64,000 nucleotides of DNA. Source: Sphingopyxis sp. QXT-31. GTDB taxonomy: Bacteria > Pseudomonadota > Alphaproteobacteria > Sphingomonadales > Sphingomonadaceae. Both the position numbers and the translations under genes were made by a program. Under the pieces are notes generated by a model, which saw only the letters and a list, made by a program, of their open reading frames with translations, was not told the origin of the DNA and did not search any database. Within the stretch, counting starts at the first letter, position 1. Each line of letters starts with the position of its first letter. The stretch covers positions 3,348,001 through 3,412,000 of the forward strand of contig NZ_CP019449.1 of NCBI RefSeq assembly GCF_001984035.1. Reading direction: 5' to 3'. This document shows positions 1 to 8,385 of the stretch, one piece after another.

Positions 1-8
1 GACGATCA

Positions 9-587
9 ATGGCTGATGCTTACACTCCGCGCATGCGCAAGCGCTATGACGATGTGATCGTCAAGGCGATGACCGAGAAGTTCGGTTACAAGAATGTGAT
101 GGAAGTCCCGAAGATCGAGAAGATCGTGCTCAACATGGGCGTGGGCGACGCGGTCCAGGACAAGAAGAAGGTCGAAATCGCGGCCGCCGAAATGGAACTG
201 ATCGCGGGGCAGAAGCCCGTCGTGACCAAGGCCAAGAAGTCGATCGCCCAGTTCAAGCTGCGCGAAGGCATGCCGATCGGTTGCAAGGTCACCTTGCGCC
301 GCGAACGCATGTACGAGTTCCTCGACCGCCTGATCACGATCGCGATGCCCCGCATCCGCGACTTCCGCGGCGTGTCGGCGACCAGCTTCGACGGCCGTGG
401 CAATTATGCCATGGGCCTGAAGGAACAGATCATCTTCCCCGAGATCAACTATGACCGCATCGACACGGTGCGCGGCATGGACGTGATCGTCACCACCACC
501 GCCCGGACGGACGACGAAGCCCGCGAACTGCTCAAGCTGTTCGGCTTCCCCTTCCCGATCGAAGCGCAGGAAAAGGAAGCCGCCTGA
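9..587 (+). CDS. rplE: 50S ribosomal protein L5
   Basis: L5 of the large subunit, which binds 5S rRNA and the central protuberance. The 192-aa product carries the L5 signatures: the early [10 protein letters not shown] strand, the [12 protein letters not shown] loop and [16 protein letters not shown] near the C-terminus. Length is slightly above the usual 180 or so because of a short tail rich in E, K and A. It is the first complete gene in the window. The order L5-S14-S8-L6-L18-S5-L30-L15-SecY is the standard spc arrangement, so the operon begins upstream of the window. Confidence 0.97.
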   Translation: MADAYTPRMRKRYDDVIVKAMTEKFGYKNVMEVPKIEKIVLNMGVGDAVQDKKKVEIAAAEMELIAGQKPVVTKAKKSIAQFKLREGMPIGCKVTLRRERMYEFLDRLITIAMPRIRDFRGVSATSFDGRGNYAMGLKEQIIFPEINYDRIDTVRGMDVIVTTTARTDDEARELLKLFGFPFPIEAQEKEAA

Positions 588-638
588 GTCCCGCACGGGA
601 CCAGGCAGGCTCTTTCAAGAGGAAAGAGAACTTAAGTC

Positions 639-944
639 ATGGCGAAACTGAGTTCAGTGAACAAGAATGAGCGTCGCAAGAAGCTGGTGAAGAAATATGC
701 CGGCCGCTATGCGAAGCTGAAGGCGATCGCGGCGGACACGTCGCTCGACGAAGGCGAGCGTCTGATCGCGCGCCTCAAGATGGCGGAAGTTCCGCGCAAC
801 GGCAACCCGACCCGCATCCGCAACCGCTGCGAGATGACCGGTCGCCCGCGCGCTTATTATCGCAAGTTCCGGCTCTGCCGTATTCAGCTCCGCGATCTGG
901 CCAACAAGGGCCTGATCCCCGGCGTTGTGAAATCGAGCTGGTAA
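639..944 (+). CDS. rpsN: 30S ribosomal protein S14 (zinc-free form)
   Basis: S14 of the small-subunit head, 101 aa. The long form is recognised by the C-terminal block [16 protein letters not shown] followed by RIQLRDLA. It lacks the paired CxxC motifs of the short zinc-binding S14 (two isolated Cys remain), so it is the C-minus form normal for Proteobacteria. A purine-rich ribosome-binding stretch (aagaggaaagaga) lies just upstream. It sits between rplE and rpsH and is presumably cotranscribed. Confidence 0.97.
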   Translation: MAKLSSVNKNERRKKLVKKYAGRYAKLKAIAADTSLDEGERLIARLKMAEVPRNGNPTRIRNRCEMTGRPRAYYRKFRLCRIQLRDLANKGLIPGVVKSSW

Positions 945-956
945 GGAAGACGCAAG

Positions 957-1361
957 ATGGCAATGACCGATCCTCTGGGTGATATGCTCACCCGCATCCG
1001 CAACGGCCAGCAGGCGAAGAAGGACAGCGTCCTCACGCCCGCCTCGACCCTGCGCGTCCGCGTTCTCGATGTGCTCCAGCGCGAAGGCTATATCCGCGGC
1101 TACAGCGAAGAAGCGCTGGGTGCCAAGGGCCAGCACAAGGGCATCCGCATCGAACTTAAATATTTCGAAGGGCAGCCGGCGATCCGCCACGTGGCGCGCG
1201 TTTCGAAGCCGGGCCGCCGCGTCTATTCGGGTTCGAAGGAACTTCCGATCGTGCGCAACGGCCTGGGCATCACCATCGTGTCGACCCCGCGCGGCGTTCT
1301 CTCGGACGCCGAAGCCCGCGAGCATAATGTCGGCGGCGAAGTGCTGGCGGAGGTGTTCTGA
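957..1361 (+). CDS. rpsH: 30S ribosomal protein S8
   Basis: S8, a primary 16S rRNA-binding protein, 134 aa. It begins with [14 protein letters not shown] and ends with the typical [19 protein letters not shown] and GGEVLAEVF blocks. Its stop codon shares one base with the rplF start (tgATG), indicating translational coupling. In other bacteria S8 represses spc operon translation; no such mRNA site was identified here. Confidence 0.97.
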   Translation: MAMTDPLGDMLTRIRNGQQAKKDSVLTPASTLRVRVLDVLQREGYIRGYSEEALGAKGQHKGIRIELKYFEGQPAIRHVARVSKPGRRVYSGSKELPIVRNGLGITIVSTPRGVLSDAEAREHNVGGEVLAEVF

Positions 1362-1894
1362 TGTCGCGCATTGGTAAAAAGGCAGTAGCGATCCCCGGCG
1401 GTGTCACCGCCGCGATCGACGGCGGCCAGCTGTCGGTGAAGGGTCCGAAGGGCACGCTCGCGATGCCGCTTTCCGACCTCATCAACTATGAAGTCGCCGA
1501 AGGCAGCATCTCGGTCCAGCCAGCGAACACGACCCGCGAAGCGCGCGCTTTCTGGGGCATGCAGCGCACGCTTGTGCAGAACCTGATCACGGGCGTGACC
1601 GAAGGCTTCACCAAGGTCCTCGAGATCACCGGTGTCGGCTATCGCGCCAACTCGCAGGGCAAGACGCTGAAGCTGCAGCTCGGCTACAGCCACGATGTCG
1701 ATTTTGCGGTGCCGGAAGGCATCGAGATCAAGACGCCGGACAACACGACGATCGAGATCAGCGGCATCGACAAGCAGCAGGTCGGCCAGGTCGCGGCGGA
1801 AATCCGCCGTTGGCGTAAGCCCGAACCCTATAAGGGCAAGGGCATCAAATATCGCGGCGAGTACATCTTCCGCAAAGAAGGCAAGAAGAAGTAA
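1361..1894 (+). CDS. rplF: 50S ribosomal protein L6
   Basis: L6, located near the factor-binding region of the large subunit, 177 aa. It starts [15 protein letters not shown] and has the duplicated L6 fold with the conserved C-terminal block [19 protein letters not shown]. The start overlaps the rpsH stop by one base and rplR follows after three bases. Length is normal for the family. Confidence 0.97.
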   Translation: MSRIGKKAVAIPGGVTAAIDGGQLSVKGPKGTLAMPLSDLINYEVAEGSISVQPANTTREARAFWGMQRTLVQNLITGVTEGFTKVLEITGVGYRANSQGKTLKLQLGYSHDVDFAVPEGIEIKTPDNTTIEISGIDKQQVGQVAAEIRRWRKPEPYKGKGIKYRGEYIFRKEGKKK

Positions 1895-1897
1895 GCC

Positions 1898-2251
1898 ATG
1901 GCACATCTCACCTCTTTCCAGAAGCGCCGTCAGCGCGTTCGTACCGCCCTTCGCCAGCGCGCCGCCGGGCGTCCGCGCCTGTCGGTGCACCGTTCGGGCC
2001 GTCATATCTACGCGCAGCTCATCGATGACGCCGCCGGCAAGACGCTGGCTTCGGCTTCGACGCTCGAAAAGGATGTGCGCGGCAAGACCGGCGCGACCAC
2101 GGCGGCTGCCGCCGACGTCGGCAAGCGCCTTGCCGCTGCCGCCAAGAAGGCGGGCGTGACGCAGGTCGTGTTCGATCGCGGCGGTTTCCTGTTCCACGGG
2201 CGCATCAAGGCGCTGGCCGACGCGGCTCGCGAAGGCGGATTGGAGTTCTAA
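1898..2251 (+). CDS. rplR: 50S ribosomal protein L18
   Basis: L18, which with L5 anchors 5S rRNA, 117 aa. The basic N-terminus ([16 protein letters not shown]), the [18 protein letters not shown] segment and the C-terminal [26 protein letters not shown] are diagnostic. It lies three bases after rplF and two bases before rpsE, inside the same operon. Confidence 0.97.
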   Translation: MAHLTSFQKRRQRVRTALRQRAAGRPRLSVHRSGRHIYAQLIDDAAGKTLASASTLEKDVRGKTGATTAAAADVGKRLAAAAKKAGVTQVVFDRGGFLFHGRIKALADAAREGGLEF

Positions 2252-2253
2252 TC

Positions 2254-2955
2254 ATGGCAGACGAAGTACAGAACGTCGAAGGCGCTCCCGAAGCTGCCCC
2301 CACCGAAGGCCAGGCTCCGCGCCGCGGCCGTGGCGGCGGCCGCGATGGCGGCAACCGTGGCGGTCGTGACGGTGGCCGCGGCCGCCGCGACGATCGTCGC
2401 CCGCGCGACGACGACGGCGGCGAAGAGCTGATCGAAAAGCTCGTCCACATCAACCGCGTCTCGAAGACCGTGAAGGGCGGCAAGCGCTTCGGTTTCGCCG
2501 CGCTCGTCGTCGTCGGCGACGGCAAGGGCCGCGCCGGTTTCGGTCATGGCAAGGCGCGCGAAGTGCCCGAAGCCATTTCGAAGGCGACCGCTGCCGCGAA
2601 GAAGGCGATGATCCGCGTTCCGCTGCGCGACGGCCGCACGCTGCACCATGACGGCCTCGGCCATTTCGGTGCCGGCATGGTCACGCTGCGCTCGGCGCCC
2701 GCGGGTACCGGCATCATCGCCGGTGGTCCGATGCGCGCCGTGTTCGAATCGCTCGGCGTCGCCGACGTGGTGACCAAGTCGAACGGCACCTCGAACCCCT
2801 ATAACATGATCCGCGCGACCTTCGAGGCGCTCGGCGAACAGACCAGCCCCAAGTCGGTCGCGCAGCGTCGCGGCAAGAAGGTGTCGGATCTGATCAAGCG
2901 CGGCGGCTCGTCCGACCGCGCAGCCGAGGCCGAAGCCGCGGCGGTGACGGAGTAA
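2254..2955 (+). CDS. rpsE: 30S ribosomal protein S5 with RG-rich N-terminal extension
   Basis: S5, involved in decoding accuracy and mRNA entry, 233 aa. The core starts near residue 53 ([18 protein letters not shown]) and contains the [10 protein letters not shown] and [13 protein letters not shown] motifs. The first 50 or so residues are a low-complexity Arg/Gly/Asp region ([11 protein letters not shown] and similar), and there is a short acidic/Ala tail. Family members such as that of E. coli are about 167 aa, so both ends are extended. The extension is in frame with a single good start, so it is not an artefact of a bad start call. Confidence 0.96.
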   Translation: MADEVQNVEGAPEAAPTEGQAPRRGRGGGRDGGNRGGRDGGRGRRDDRRPRDDDGGEELIEKLVHINRVSKTVKGGKRFGFAALVVVGDGKGRAGFGHGKAREVPEAISKATAAAKKAMIRVPLRDGRTLHHDGLGHFGAGMVTLRSAPAGTGIIAGGPMRAVFESLGVADVVTKSNGTSNPYNMIRATFEALGEQTSPKSVAQRRGKKVSDLIKRGGSSDRAAEAEAAAVTE

Positions 2956-2959
2956 GACG

Positions 2960-3145
2960 ATGGCCGACAAGAAGATCAAGATCCGCCAGATCGGCTCGCC
3001 GATCCGTCGTCCCAAGAGCCAGCGTGCGATCCTGACCGGCCTCGGCCTGGGCAGGATGCACCGCGAGGTCGAACTGGTCGACACCCCGGAAGTGCGCGGC
3101 ATGATCCGCAAGCTTCCGCACATGGTGGAAGTCGTCGAGGGCTAA
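2960..3145 (+). CDS. rpmD: 50S ribosomal protein L30
   Basis: L30, 61 aa, the usual bacterial size. It contains [20 protein letters not shown] and the C-terminal [18 protein letters not shown]. Four bases separate it from rpsE, consistent with operon membership. Next downstream is not rplO but a small DUF1737 gene. Confidence 0.96.
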   Translation: MADKKIKIRQIGSPIRRPKSQRAILTGLGLGRMHREVELVDTPEVRGMIRKLPHMVEVVEG

Positions 3146-3149
3146 GGCT

Positions 3150-3356
3150 TTGAAGCTCTACCGCCTGTTGACCGGCCCCGACGACAGCGCCTTCTGCGCT
3201 CGTGTCGAAGGCCTGCTCAACCGGGGGTGGCAGCTTCACGGCAGCCCCTCGATTACCAGTGTCGATGGCCGCGGCTATGTCGCCCAGGCCATCGTGATGG
3301 AGAAGGCCGGACCCTATCCCGGCTTTCAACCGTCGAGTGAAATCGAGCCGGACTAG
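3150..3356 (+). CDS. DUF1737 small protein inside the spc operon (TTG start)
   Basis: A 68-aa protein of unknown function. The N-terminal half (YRLLTGPDDSAFC, then LLNRGWQLHGSPS) matches the DUF1737 pattern as I know it. The predicted start is TTG, four bases after the rpmD stop codon, so it looks translationally coupled to the ribosomal genes. There is no signal peptide or membrane segment. It lies between rpmD and rplO, which are normally adjacent. The 57-base gap to rplO leaves the operon continuous. Function is unknown; the location suggests constitutive, growth-linked expression. Confidence 0.82.
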   Translation: MKLYRLLTGPDDSAFCARVEGLLNRGWQLHGSPSITSVDGRGYVAQAIVMEKAGPYPGFQPSSEIEPD

Positions 3357-3413
3357 CCTTCTTCAAAGAAGGGCCCGGTTCCCAGCGCGAACATAGCGAA
3401 AGCGAGTGCAACT

Positions 3414-3941
3414 ATGACTATCAAGCTTAACGAACTCAGCGACAATGCCGGTGCCCGCAAGGGCCGGATGCGTGTCGGCCGCGGTATCGGCTCGGGCAAG
3501 GGCAAGACCGCCGGTCGCGGCCAGAAGGGCCAGAAGGCCCGCAGCGGCGTCGCGATCAACGGCTTCGAGGGCGGCCAGATGCCGCTCCACATGCGCATCC
3601 CGAAGCGCGGCTTCAACAACATCTTCGGCAAGGATTTCGCGATCGTCAATCTGGGCATGATCCAGAAACTGGTCGACGCCAAGACGCTCGACGCCAAGGG
3701 CGTGATCGATCACGCCGCGCTCAAGGCCGCCGGCGTTGCCCGCGGCGGCAAGGACGGCGTCCGCCTCCTCGCCAAGGGCGAACTGACCGCGAAGCTCAAC
3801 TTCAAGGTCGCCGGCGCGTCGAAGGGCGCGATCGAGGCGGTCGAAAAGGCCGGCGGCAAGGTCGAACTGCCCGAGCCCAAGCCCGAGGGCGATGGCAAGA
3901 AGGCCAAGCGCAAGGCCGAAGCGGCCGCGAAGAAGGCCTGA
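3414..3941 (+). CDS. rplO: 50S ribosomal protein L15
   Basis: L15, a large-subunit assembly protein, 175 aa. The Gly-rich N-terminal region ([20 protein letters not shown]) and [15 protein letters not shown] are diagnostic. It is about 30 residues longer than the E. coli protein because of a Lys/Ala/Glu tail ending [15 protein letters not shown] strong GC-rich stem follows before secY. Confidence 0.97.
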   Translation: MTIKLNELSDNAGARKGRMRVGRGIGSGKGKTAGRGQKGQKARSGVAINGFEGGQMPLHMRIPKRGFNNIFGKDFAIVNLGMIQKLVDAKTLDAKGVIDHAALKAAGVARGGKDGVRLLAKGELTAKLNFKVAGASKGAIEAVEKAGGKVELPEPKPEGDGKKAKRKAEAAAKKA

Positions 3942-3948
3942 CGATTTT

Positions 3949-3983
3949 CGGGGGCGGCGCGGCACCAGGCCGCGCCGCCCCCG
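3949..3983 (+). terminator. GC-rich stem-loop between rplO and secY
   Basis: A 14-bp arm (cgggggcggcgcgg) pairs with ccgcgccgcccccg across a 7-base loop just after the rplO stop. No proper U-run follows (acgcattt), so it is not a convincing intrinsic terminator. It could attenuate or stabilise the message between the ribosomal genes and secY. Confidence 0.4.
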
Positions 3984-4086
3984 ACGCATTTGAATCGGGC
4001 CTTTCCCCTTGCGCTTCACGACCACCGAACGCACATAGGCGCCGGGTCGCGGGGGGCGCGGTCCGGAAATCCGAGGAAAAATACCC

Positions 4087-5460
4087 ATGGCCTCTCGCGC
4101 CGACCAGCTTGCATCCAACCTGAACTTCTCGAAGTTCGGCCAGGCGACCGAACTCAAGAACCGCATCTGGTTCACGATCGGCGCGCTGATCGTCTTCCGC
4201 TTCCTGTCCTTCGTGCCGCTGCCGGGCGTCGATCCCGTCGCGCTGGCGCAGGCCTATAAGCAGGCGGCCTCGGGCGGCGTCCTGGACATCTTCAACACCT
4301 TCTCGGGCGGCAGCCTCGAGCGCCTCAGCATCATCGCGCTCGGCGTCATGCCCTATATCACCGCGTCGATCGTGGTGCAGCTCGCCGCCGCGCTGGCCCC
4401 CAGCCTCGCCGCGCTCAAGAAAGAAGGCGAGAGCGGGCGCAAGAAGCTCAACCAATATACGCGCTACGGCACCGTCGCGCTGACCGCGATCCAGGCCTAT
4501 TTCCTCGCGCTCACCGCCGAGGCGTCGACCGGCGCGCAGGGCATCACCGTCGTGCTCGATCCGGGCATGATGTTCCGCATCACCACCGTGATCAGCGTCG
4601 TCGGCGGCACGCTCTTCCTGATGTGGCTCGGCGAACAGATCACCAGCCGCGGCATCGGCAACGGTGTTTCGCTGATCATCATGGCGGGCATCCTCGCCCA
4701 GCTGCCGCGCAGCTTCGGCCAGATGTTCAGCCAGGTCCGCGAAGGCTCGATGGGGGGCGGCACCGTCTTCGCCGTCATCCTCGGCGCGGTCGCGATCATC
4801 GCCTTCATCAGCTTCATGGAACGCGCGCAGCGGCGCGTGCTCGTGCAATATCCAAAGCGCGCGACGCAGCGCGGGGTGATGCAGGCCGACCGCAGCCACC
4901 TGCCCTTGAAGGTCAACACCGCGGGCGTGATCCCGCCGATCTTCGCTTCGTCGCTGCTGCTGATGCCGCTGACCATCACCCAGTTCATGGGCAACAACGT
5001 TACCAGCGACAGCGCATCGGGCGATTTCCTGATCACGATCAACCAGTATCTCGCGCACGGCCAGCCGCTGTACATGCTGCTCTATGCGTTCGGCATCATC
5101 TTCTTCTGCTTCTTCTACGTAGCGGTCGTCTTCAACCCCGAGGAAACCGCCGACAATCTGAAGCGCCAGAACGGCTTCATCCCCGGCATCCGCCCGGGCA
5201 AGAACACCGCCGCCTATCTCGACCATGTGCTGACGCGCATCACCGTGATCGGCGCGGCCTATCTGGCGCTGATCTGCCTGGTGCCCGAATATTTCATCGC
5301 GCGGTCGGGCCTGCCCTTCCAGCTCGGCGGCACCAGCCTGCTCATCATCGTCAACGTGACGATCGACACCATCACCCAGATTCAGAGCCACATGCTCGCG
5401 CATCAATATGGCGACCTCATCAAGAAGGCCAAATTGAAAGGCGGCGTTGCGCGCCGCTGA
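4087..5460 (+). CDS. secY: Preprotein translocase subunit SecY
   Basis: The central channel subunit of the Sec translocon in the inner membrane, 457 aa with about ten hydrophobic segments. The N-terminus (ELKNRIWFTIGALIVFRF) leads into TM1, the plug region follows (GVLDIFNTFSGGSLERLSI), and the C-terminal cytosolic loop contains KRQNGFIPGIRPGKNTA. The start is preceded by a purine-rich sequence (gaggaaaaata). The gap from rplO is about 145 bases with a GC-rich stem, so secY-adk may also have its own promoter. Confidence 0.97.
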   Translation: MASRADQLASNLNFSKFGQATELKNRIWFTIGALIVFRFLSFVPLPGVDPVALAQAYKQAASGGVLDIFNTFSGGSLERLSIIALGVMPYITASIVVQLAAALAPSLAALKKEGESGRKKLNQYTRYGTVALTAIQAYFLALTAEASTGAQGITVVLDPGMMFRITTVISVVGGTLFLMWLGEQITSRGIGNGVSLIIMAGILAQLPRSFGQMFSQVREGSMGGGTVFAVILGAVAIIAFISFMERAQRRVLVQYPKRATQRGVMQADRSHLPLKVNTAGVIPPIFASSLLLMPLTITQFMGNNVTSDSASGDFLITINQYLAHGQPLYMLLYAFGIIFFCFFYVAVVFNPEETADNLKRQNGFIPGIRPGKNTAAYLDHVLTRITVIGAAYLALICLVPEYFIARSGLPFQLGGTSLLIIVNVTIDTITQIQSHMLAHQYGDLIKKAKLKGGVARR

Positions 5461-5508
5461 TCGGCCCGCTACGCGAATCTCGAACGGGGCAGGGAAACAG
5501 GGGCCTTC

Positions 5509-6171
5509 ATGACGCTCAACATCATTTTGCTGGGTCCGCCGGGTGCGGGCAAGGGAACGCAGGCCTCGCGGCTCGAGGACGAGCATGGCATGATCCAGCT
5601 CTCGACCGGCGACATGCTGCGCGCCGCGGTCAAGGCGGGCACGCCGATCGGCGTCCAGGCCAAGGCGGTGATGGACGCGGGCGAACTGGTCTCGGACGAA
5701 ATCGTCTCGGGCCTGATCGGCGAGCGGCTCGACGAACTCGGCGCCAACGTCTCGGTGATCTTCGACGGCTATCCGCGCACCGCCGCGCAGGCCGATTCGC
5801 TCGACCAGATCCTGTCGGACCGCGGCCGCAAGCTCGACCATGTGATCGAACTGGTGGTCGAGGAGGATGCGCTCGTCGACCGCATCACCGGCCGCTTCAG
5901 CTGCGCCAAATGCGGCGAGGGCTATCACGATCGCTACAAGCTGCCGAAGGTCGCCGATACCTGCGACGTCTGCGGCTCGAACGAGTTCAAGCGCCGCCCC
6001 GACGACAATGAAGAAACGGTGCGCACGCGCATGGCCGAATATCGCGCCAAGACCGCGCCGATCCTGCCGATCTACGACGCGCGCGGCATCGTGACGCGCG
6101 TCGACGGCATGGCCGAGATCGACGTCGTCAACAACGCGATCGAAACGATCCTCAACACCGCGACGGCCTAG
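5509..6171 (+). CDS. adk: Adenylate kinase (zinc-type lid)
   Basis: Converts ATP and AMP to two ADP. The P-loop GPPGAGKGT is at residues 9-17, the AMP-binding STGDMLR near 32, and FDGYPRT near 85. The lid has four cysteines in two CxxC pairs (Cys132/135 and Cys152/155), the long zinc-binding type. The product is 220 aa. It follows secY by 48 bases, the usual spc neighbour. The usual next genes (rpsM, rpsK, rpoA, rplQ) are absent here. Confidence 0.97.
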   Translation: MTLNIILLGPPGAGKGTQASRLEDEHGMIQLSTGDMLRAAVKAGTPIGVQAKAVMDAGELVSDEIVSGLIGERLDELGANVSVIFDGYPRTAAQADSLDQILSDRGRKLDHVIELVVEEDALVDRITGRFSCAKCGEGYHDRYKLPKVADTCDVCGSNEFKRRPDDNEETVRTRMAEYRAKTAPILPIYDARGIVTRVDGMAEIDVVNNAIETILNTATA

Positions 6172-6218
6172 CCAGCGTCCCCGGTGCCGGTTATGAACGG
6201 CGCCGAAGGGAACGGGCG

Positions 6219-6977
6219 ATGAGATTTTCGACGACGATCGTGGCGGCGGCCCTGGCAGCCTTCGGCGTACAACCCGCACAGGCCAAGGTCATCGACCAAG
6301 GCGACGCCGGCTTCACCGTCGCGCACACCGCGCAGGTCGCCGCGACCCCCGAAGATGTGTGGAAAATGCTCAAAATGCCCCAGAAATGGTGGTCGAAGGA
6401 GCATAGCTGGTCGGGCGACGCCGCGAATTTCTGGCTCGATTCGCAGGCCGGCGGCTGTTTCTGCGAAAAGCTTCCCGACACGGGCAAGGGGATGGGCAGC
6501 GTTCAGCACGCGCGCATTCTTTTCGCCAAGCCGAACGAGATGCTCCGTCTCTCGGGCGCCTTCGGGCCGCTGCAGGGCGAGGCGCTGACCGGCACGCTGA
6601 CGATCCAGATCAAGGAAACGCCGACCGGCGCCGCGATCCGCTTCGACTATGTCGTCGGCGGCTATATGCGCTTCAAAATCCCCGAAATCGCCCCCGCGGT
6701 CGACGGGGTGATAGGCGAGCAGCTCGTCGGCCTCGCCAAGGCGCTCGGCGGCAGCCTGCCCCCGACGCGCGACGAAAAGGCGGCCGCCGAAGCCGCAGGC
6801 GAAAAACCTGCCCCCGCCGAAAAGAAGCCCGCGCCCGCCGCAAAGGAGAAGGAAGCGCCCGCAAAGAAAGAATCGGGCCTCGACGACGCGGTCGCCGACC
6901 TGCTTGAGGATCCGCCCAAGGCCGATGCCGAAGCGCCCGATGCGGACGAGCTGCAGGACGAAGACGCGCCCGAATAG
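6219..6977 (+). CDS. Exported SRPBCC-fold (polyketide cyclase/START-like) protein with Ala/Pro/Lys tail
   Basis: A 252-aa protein with an N-terminal signal peptide (MRFSTTIVAAALAAFGVQPAQA, cleavage after AQA). Residues 35-180 look like an SRPBCC lipid/ligand-binding fold (VAATPEDVWKMLKMPQKWW, then GPLQGEALTGTLTIQI, then FDYVVGGYM). The last 75 residues are low-complexity Ala, Pro, Lys, Glu and Asp, probably disordered. The start has a good Shine-Dalgarno (gaaggga). Ligand and role are unknown. It follows adk by 47 bases in the same direction and may be cotranscribed. Confidence 0.75.
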   Translation: MRFSTTIVAAALAAFGVQPAQAKVIDQGDAGFTVAHTAQVAATPEDVWKMLKMPQKWWSKEHSWSGDAANFWLDSQAGGCFCEKLPDTGKGMGSVQHARILFAKPNEMLRLSGAFGPLQGEALTGTLTIQIKETPTGAAIRFDYVVGGYMRFKIPEIAPAVDGVIGEQLVGLAKALGGSLPPTRDEKAAAEAAGEKPAPAEKKPAPAAKEKEAPAKKESGLDDAVADLLEDPPKADAEAPDADELQDEDAPE

Positions 6978-7017
6978 TCGCGGTCCGCGGAGCGGGGTGT
7001 CGGCGTTGGGGTGGAAG

Positions 7018-7174
7018 GCTGACGTCTCCAGTTCCTCCCCGGAACGGGGAGGTGGCAGCCCGCAGGGCTGACGGAGGGTCGAAACCTCGCGTTATGACGC
7101 ACCGTCCCGACCCCCTCCACCACCGCTTCGCGGCGGTCTCCCTCCCCGTTCCGGGGAGGAACTGGAACGTCAGC
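7018..7174. repeat. Intergenic palindromic element, family A copy 1
   Basis: A long inverted repeat closes the gap between the SRPBCC gene and the DUF177 gene. The outer arms are gctgacgt...ccagttcctccccggaacgggg and its complement ending in cgtcagc. The centre holds the degenerate GGTGGCAGCCCGCAGGG and CCCTCCACCACCGCTTCGC segments shared by family A copies. No coding potential is seen. Confidence 0.75.
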
Positions 7175-7238
7175 TAACGCCCGAAACCGGCCATTTGCAG
7201 TACGGGATCCGCCGTCGCTACGCTCTCACCGCTTGGCG

Positions 7239-7763
7239 CTACGCGCCCGTCTTGCCCTTGAGCGCCGCGAGCGCGCCGAAGGGGCCCGCCTGCTCCTCGC
7301 TCAGCACGCCTTTGTCGGCGAGGATGCGATCGGCATCGGGATGGCGCGGATAGGGATCGAGCGCGAGCGACAGCGTCTGCACCGCGACCTCGCCCAGGTC
7401 GACCCGGTCGTGCTCGAGCGGCAACATGTCGATATCCTCGCTGCCCAGTTCGATCTCGTCGTCCTCGCCGCCGACGGGCAGATCGCGCAGGAACTTGAGG
7501 TCGAAGGGCTCGGCGATCGCCGCGGGCACCGGCAGCCCGCTTGCGGCGCAGCTCTGCACCAGCCTGGCCTTCACCTCGCCGCGCACCGTCATTCCGCCCG
7601 CGACCGCGCGCACCGCGGCGGTCAGCTCGAAGCGCGAGAGTTCCACCAGATCGAGCCGCTTGGCGATCCGCGCGCGCGCGGCTTCGTCGGCAGTGAGTTC
7701 GACGTCGCGGCCCTGCCCGGCCTCGGTCAGCGTGACGACGTACGAAAATTCTGGCGCGGTCAT
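7239..7763 (-). CDS. DUF177 (YceD-like) protein
   Basis: A 174-aa protein of the DUF177/YceD family, whose members in many bacteria lie next to rpmF and influence 23S rRNA metabolism. Features are the N-terminal FSYVVTLTEAG, the central LVQSCAASGLPVPAAI (the family has a conserved Cys here) and the acidic EDDEIELGSEDIDM followed by LGEVAVQTLSLALDPYPRHP. The ATG at 7763 is chosen because it overlaps the stop of the upstream chaperone gene by 4 bases; the longer open frame upstream is a shadow. There is no rpmF neighbour. Confidence 0.85.
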   Translation of the reverse strand: MTAPEFSYVVTLTEAGQGRDVELTADEAARARIAKRLDLVELSRFELTAAVRAVAGGMTVRGEVKARLVQSCAASGLPVPAAIAEPFDLKFLRDLPVGGEDDEIELGSEDIDMLPLEHDRVDLGEVAVQTLSLALDPYPRHPDADRILADKGVLSEEQAGPFGALAALKGKTGA

Positions 7764-8287
7764 GCGGCGTCCGGCAGGCGGTCGGCGACGATCAGCGCCT
7801 CGACCGGCATAGCCGCGAGCGCGGCGCGCAATTTCGCCGCCTCGTCCGCGACATGCGCCAGATGCGCCGCATCGGGTTCCTGCCCGCGCCACAGATTGCG
7901 GACCAGCGCCGCGCGCATCGCGTCCGACCCGTCGGGAACGCGATAGGCGCCCAGCCGCCCGCCGAGCGCGCCGACCATCCGCCCGATCTGCTTGCCGACG
8001 ACCATGTCGCCGAAGCCGATCTGGCGCATCTGCCCGTCCATGTCGGTGACGAACAATTCGGTGAGCTGGACGCCCGCGAGCGCCTGGCCCGGATCCTCGT
8101 CGATGCGGTGGAGCACCAGCGCCAGCACCAGGCTGATCATGTCGAACCGCCCGTCGAGCGTGTCGGGCACCCCGCCCTCGACATACCAGTGCGGGGCGCG
8201 CGCGGCGGCGACCACGGCGTTCCACAGCGGGCGGCGCGCCTCGCGCGGGTCGGCGGCGGGCTTGAACAGGTTGCGAAGCGAAATCAT
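7760..8287 (-). CDS. Ubiquinol-cytochrome c chaperone (CBP3-like)
   Basis: A 175-aa member of the CBP3/UQCC1 family, which in mitochondria helps cytochrome b assembly into the bc1 complex. The fold is suggested by PHWYVEGGVPDTLDGRFDMISLVLALVLHRI followed by VTDMDGQMRQIGFGDMVVGKQI and MVGALGGRLGAY. It overlaps the DUF177 gene by 4 bases, so the two form one operon. No bc1 genes are in the window. The family call is based on recalled conserved motifs. Confidence 0.85.
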   Translation of the reverse strand: MISLRNLFKPAADPREARRPLWNAVVAAARAPHWYVEGGVPDTLDGRFDMISLVLALVLHRIDEDPGQALAGVQLTELFVTDMDGQMRQIGFGDMVVGKQIGRMVGALGGRLGAYRVPDGSDAMRAALVRNLWRGQEPDAAHLAHVADEAAKLRAALAAMPVEALIVADRLPDAA

Positions 8288-8301
8288 GCGTAACGCCTAA
8301 A

Positions 8302-8385
8302 GTGATTTCGAGTGAAATGGAACATTTCACGGCTCGGAAATCACGGCAGACAGGAATCCGGAGCGCCGGCTTTGATTTTATCAAA
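8302..8385. repeat. Palindromic element with AT-rich hairpin (RIME-like)
   Basis: Positions 8302-8344 form an interrupted palindrome (GTGATTTCGAG / CTCGGAAATCAC with inner GTGAAATG gaa CATTTCAC). At 8371-8385 a second perfect repeat occurs, TTTGAT-TTT-ATCAAA, followed by ACCGAACGCGCTCTGG. It lies in the divergent gap between the chaperone gene and bamE. It resembles small intergenic mosaic elements of alphaproteobacteria by layout only. Confidence 0.6.

Noticed and set aside
3802..6279. An 825-aa open frame on the minus strand across rplO-secY-adk
   Set aside because: Antisense to three strongly recognised genes. It is an artefact of high GC and codon bias, as are most long antisense frames here.
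7233..7946. Plus-strand ORFs opposite the DUF177 and chaperone genes
   Set aside because: The DUF177 and chaperone families are clearly read on the minus strand, and their 4-base overlap supports that.
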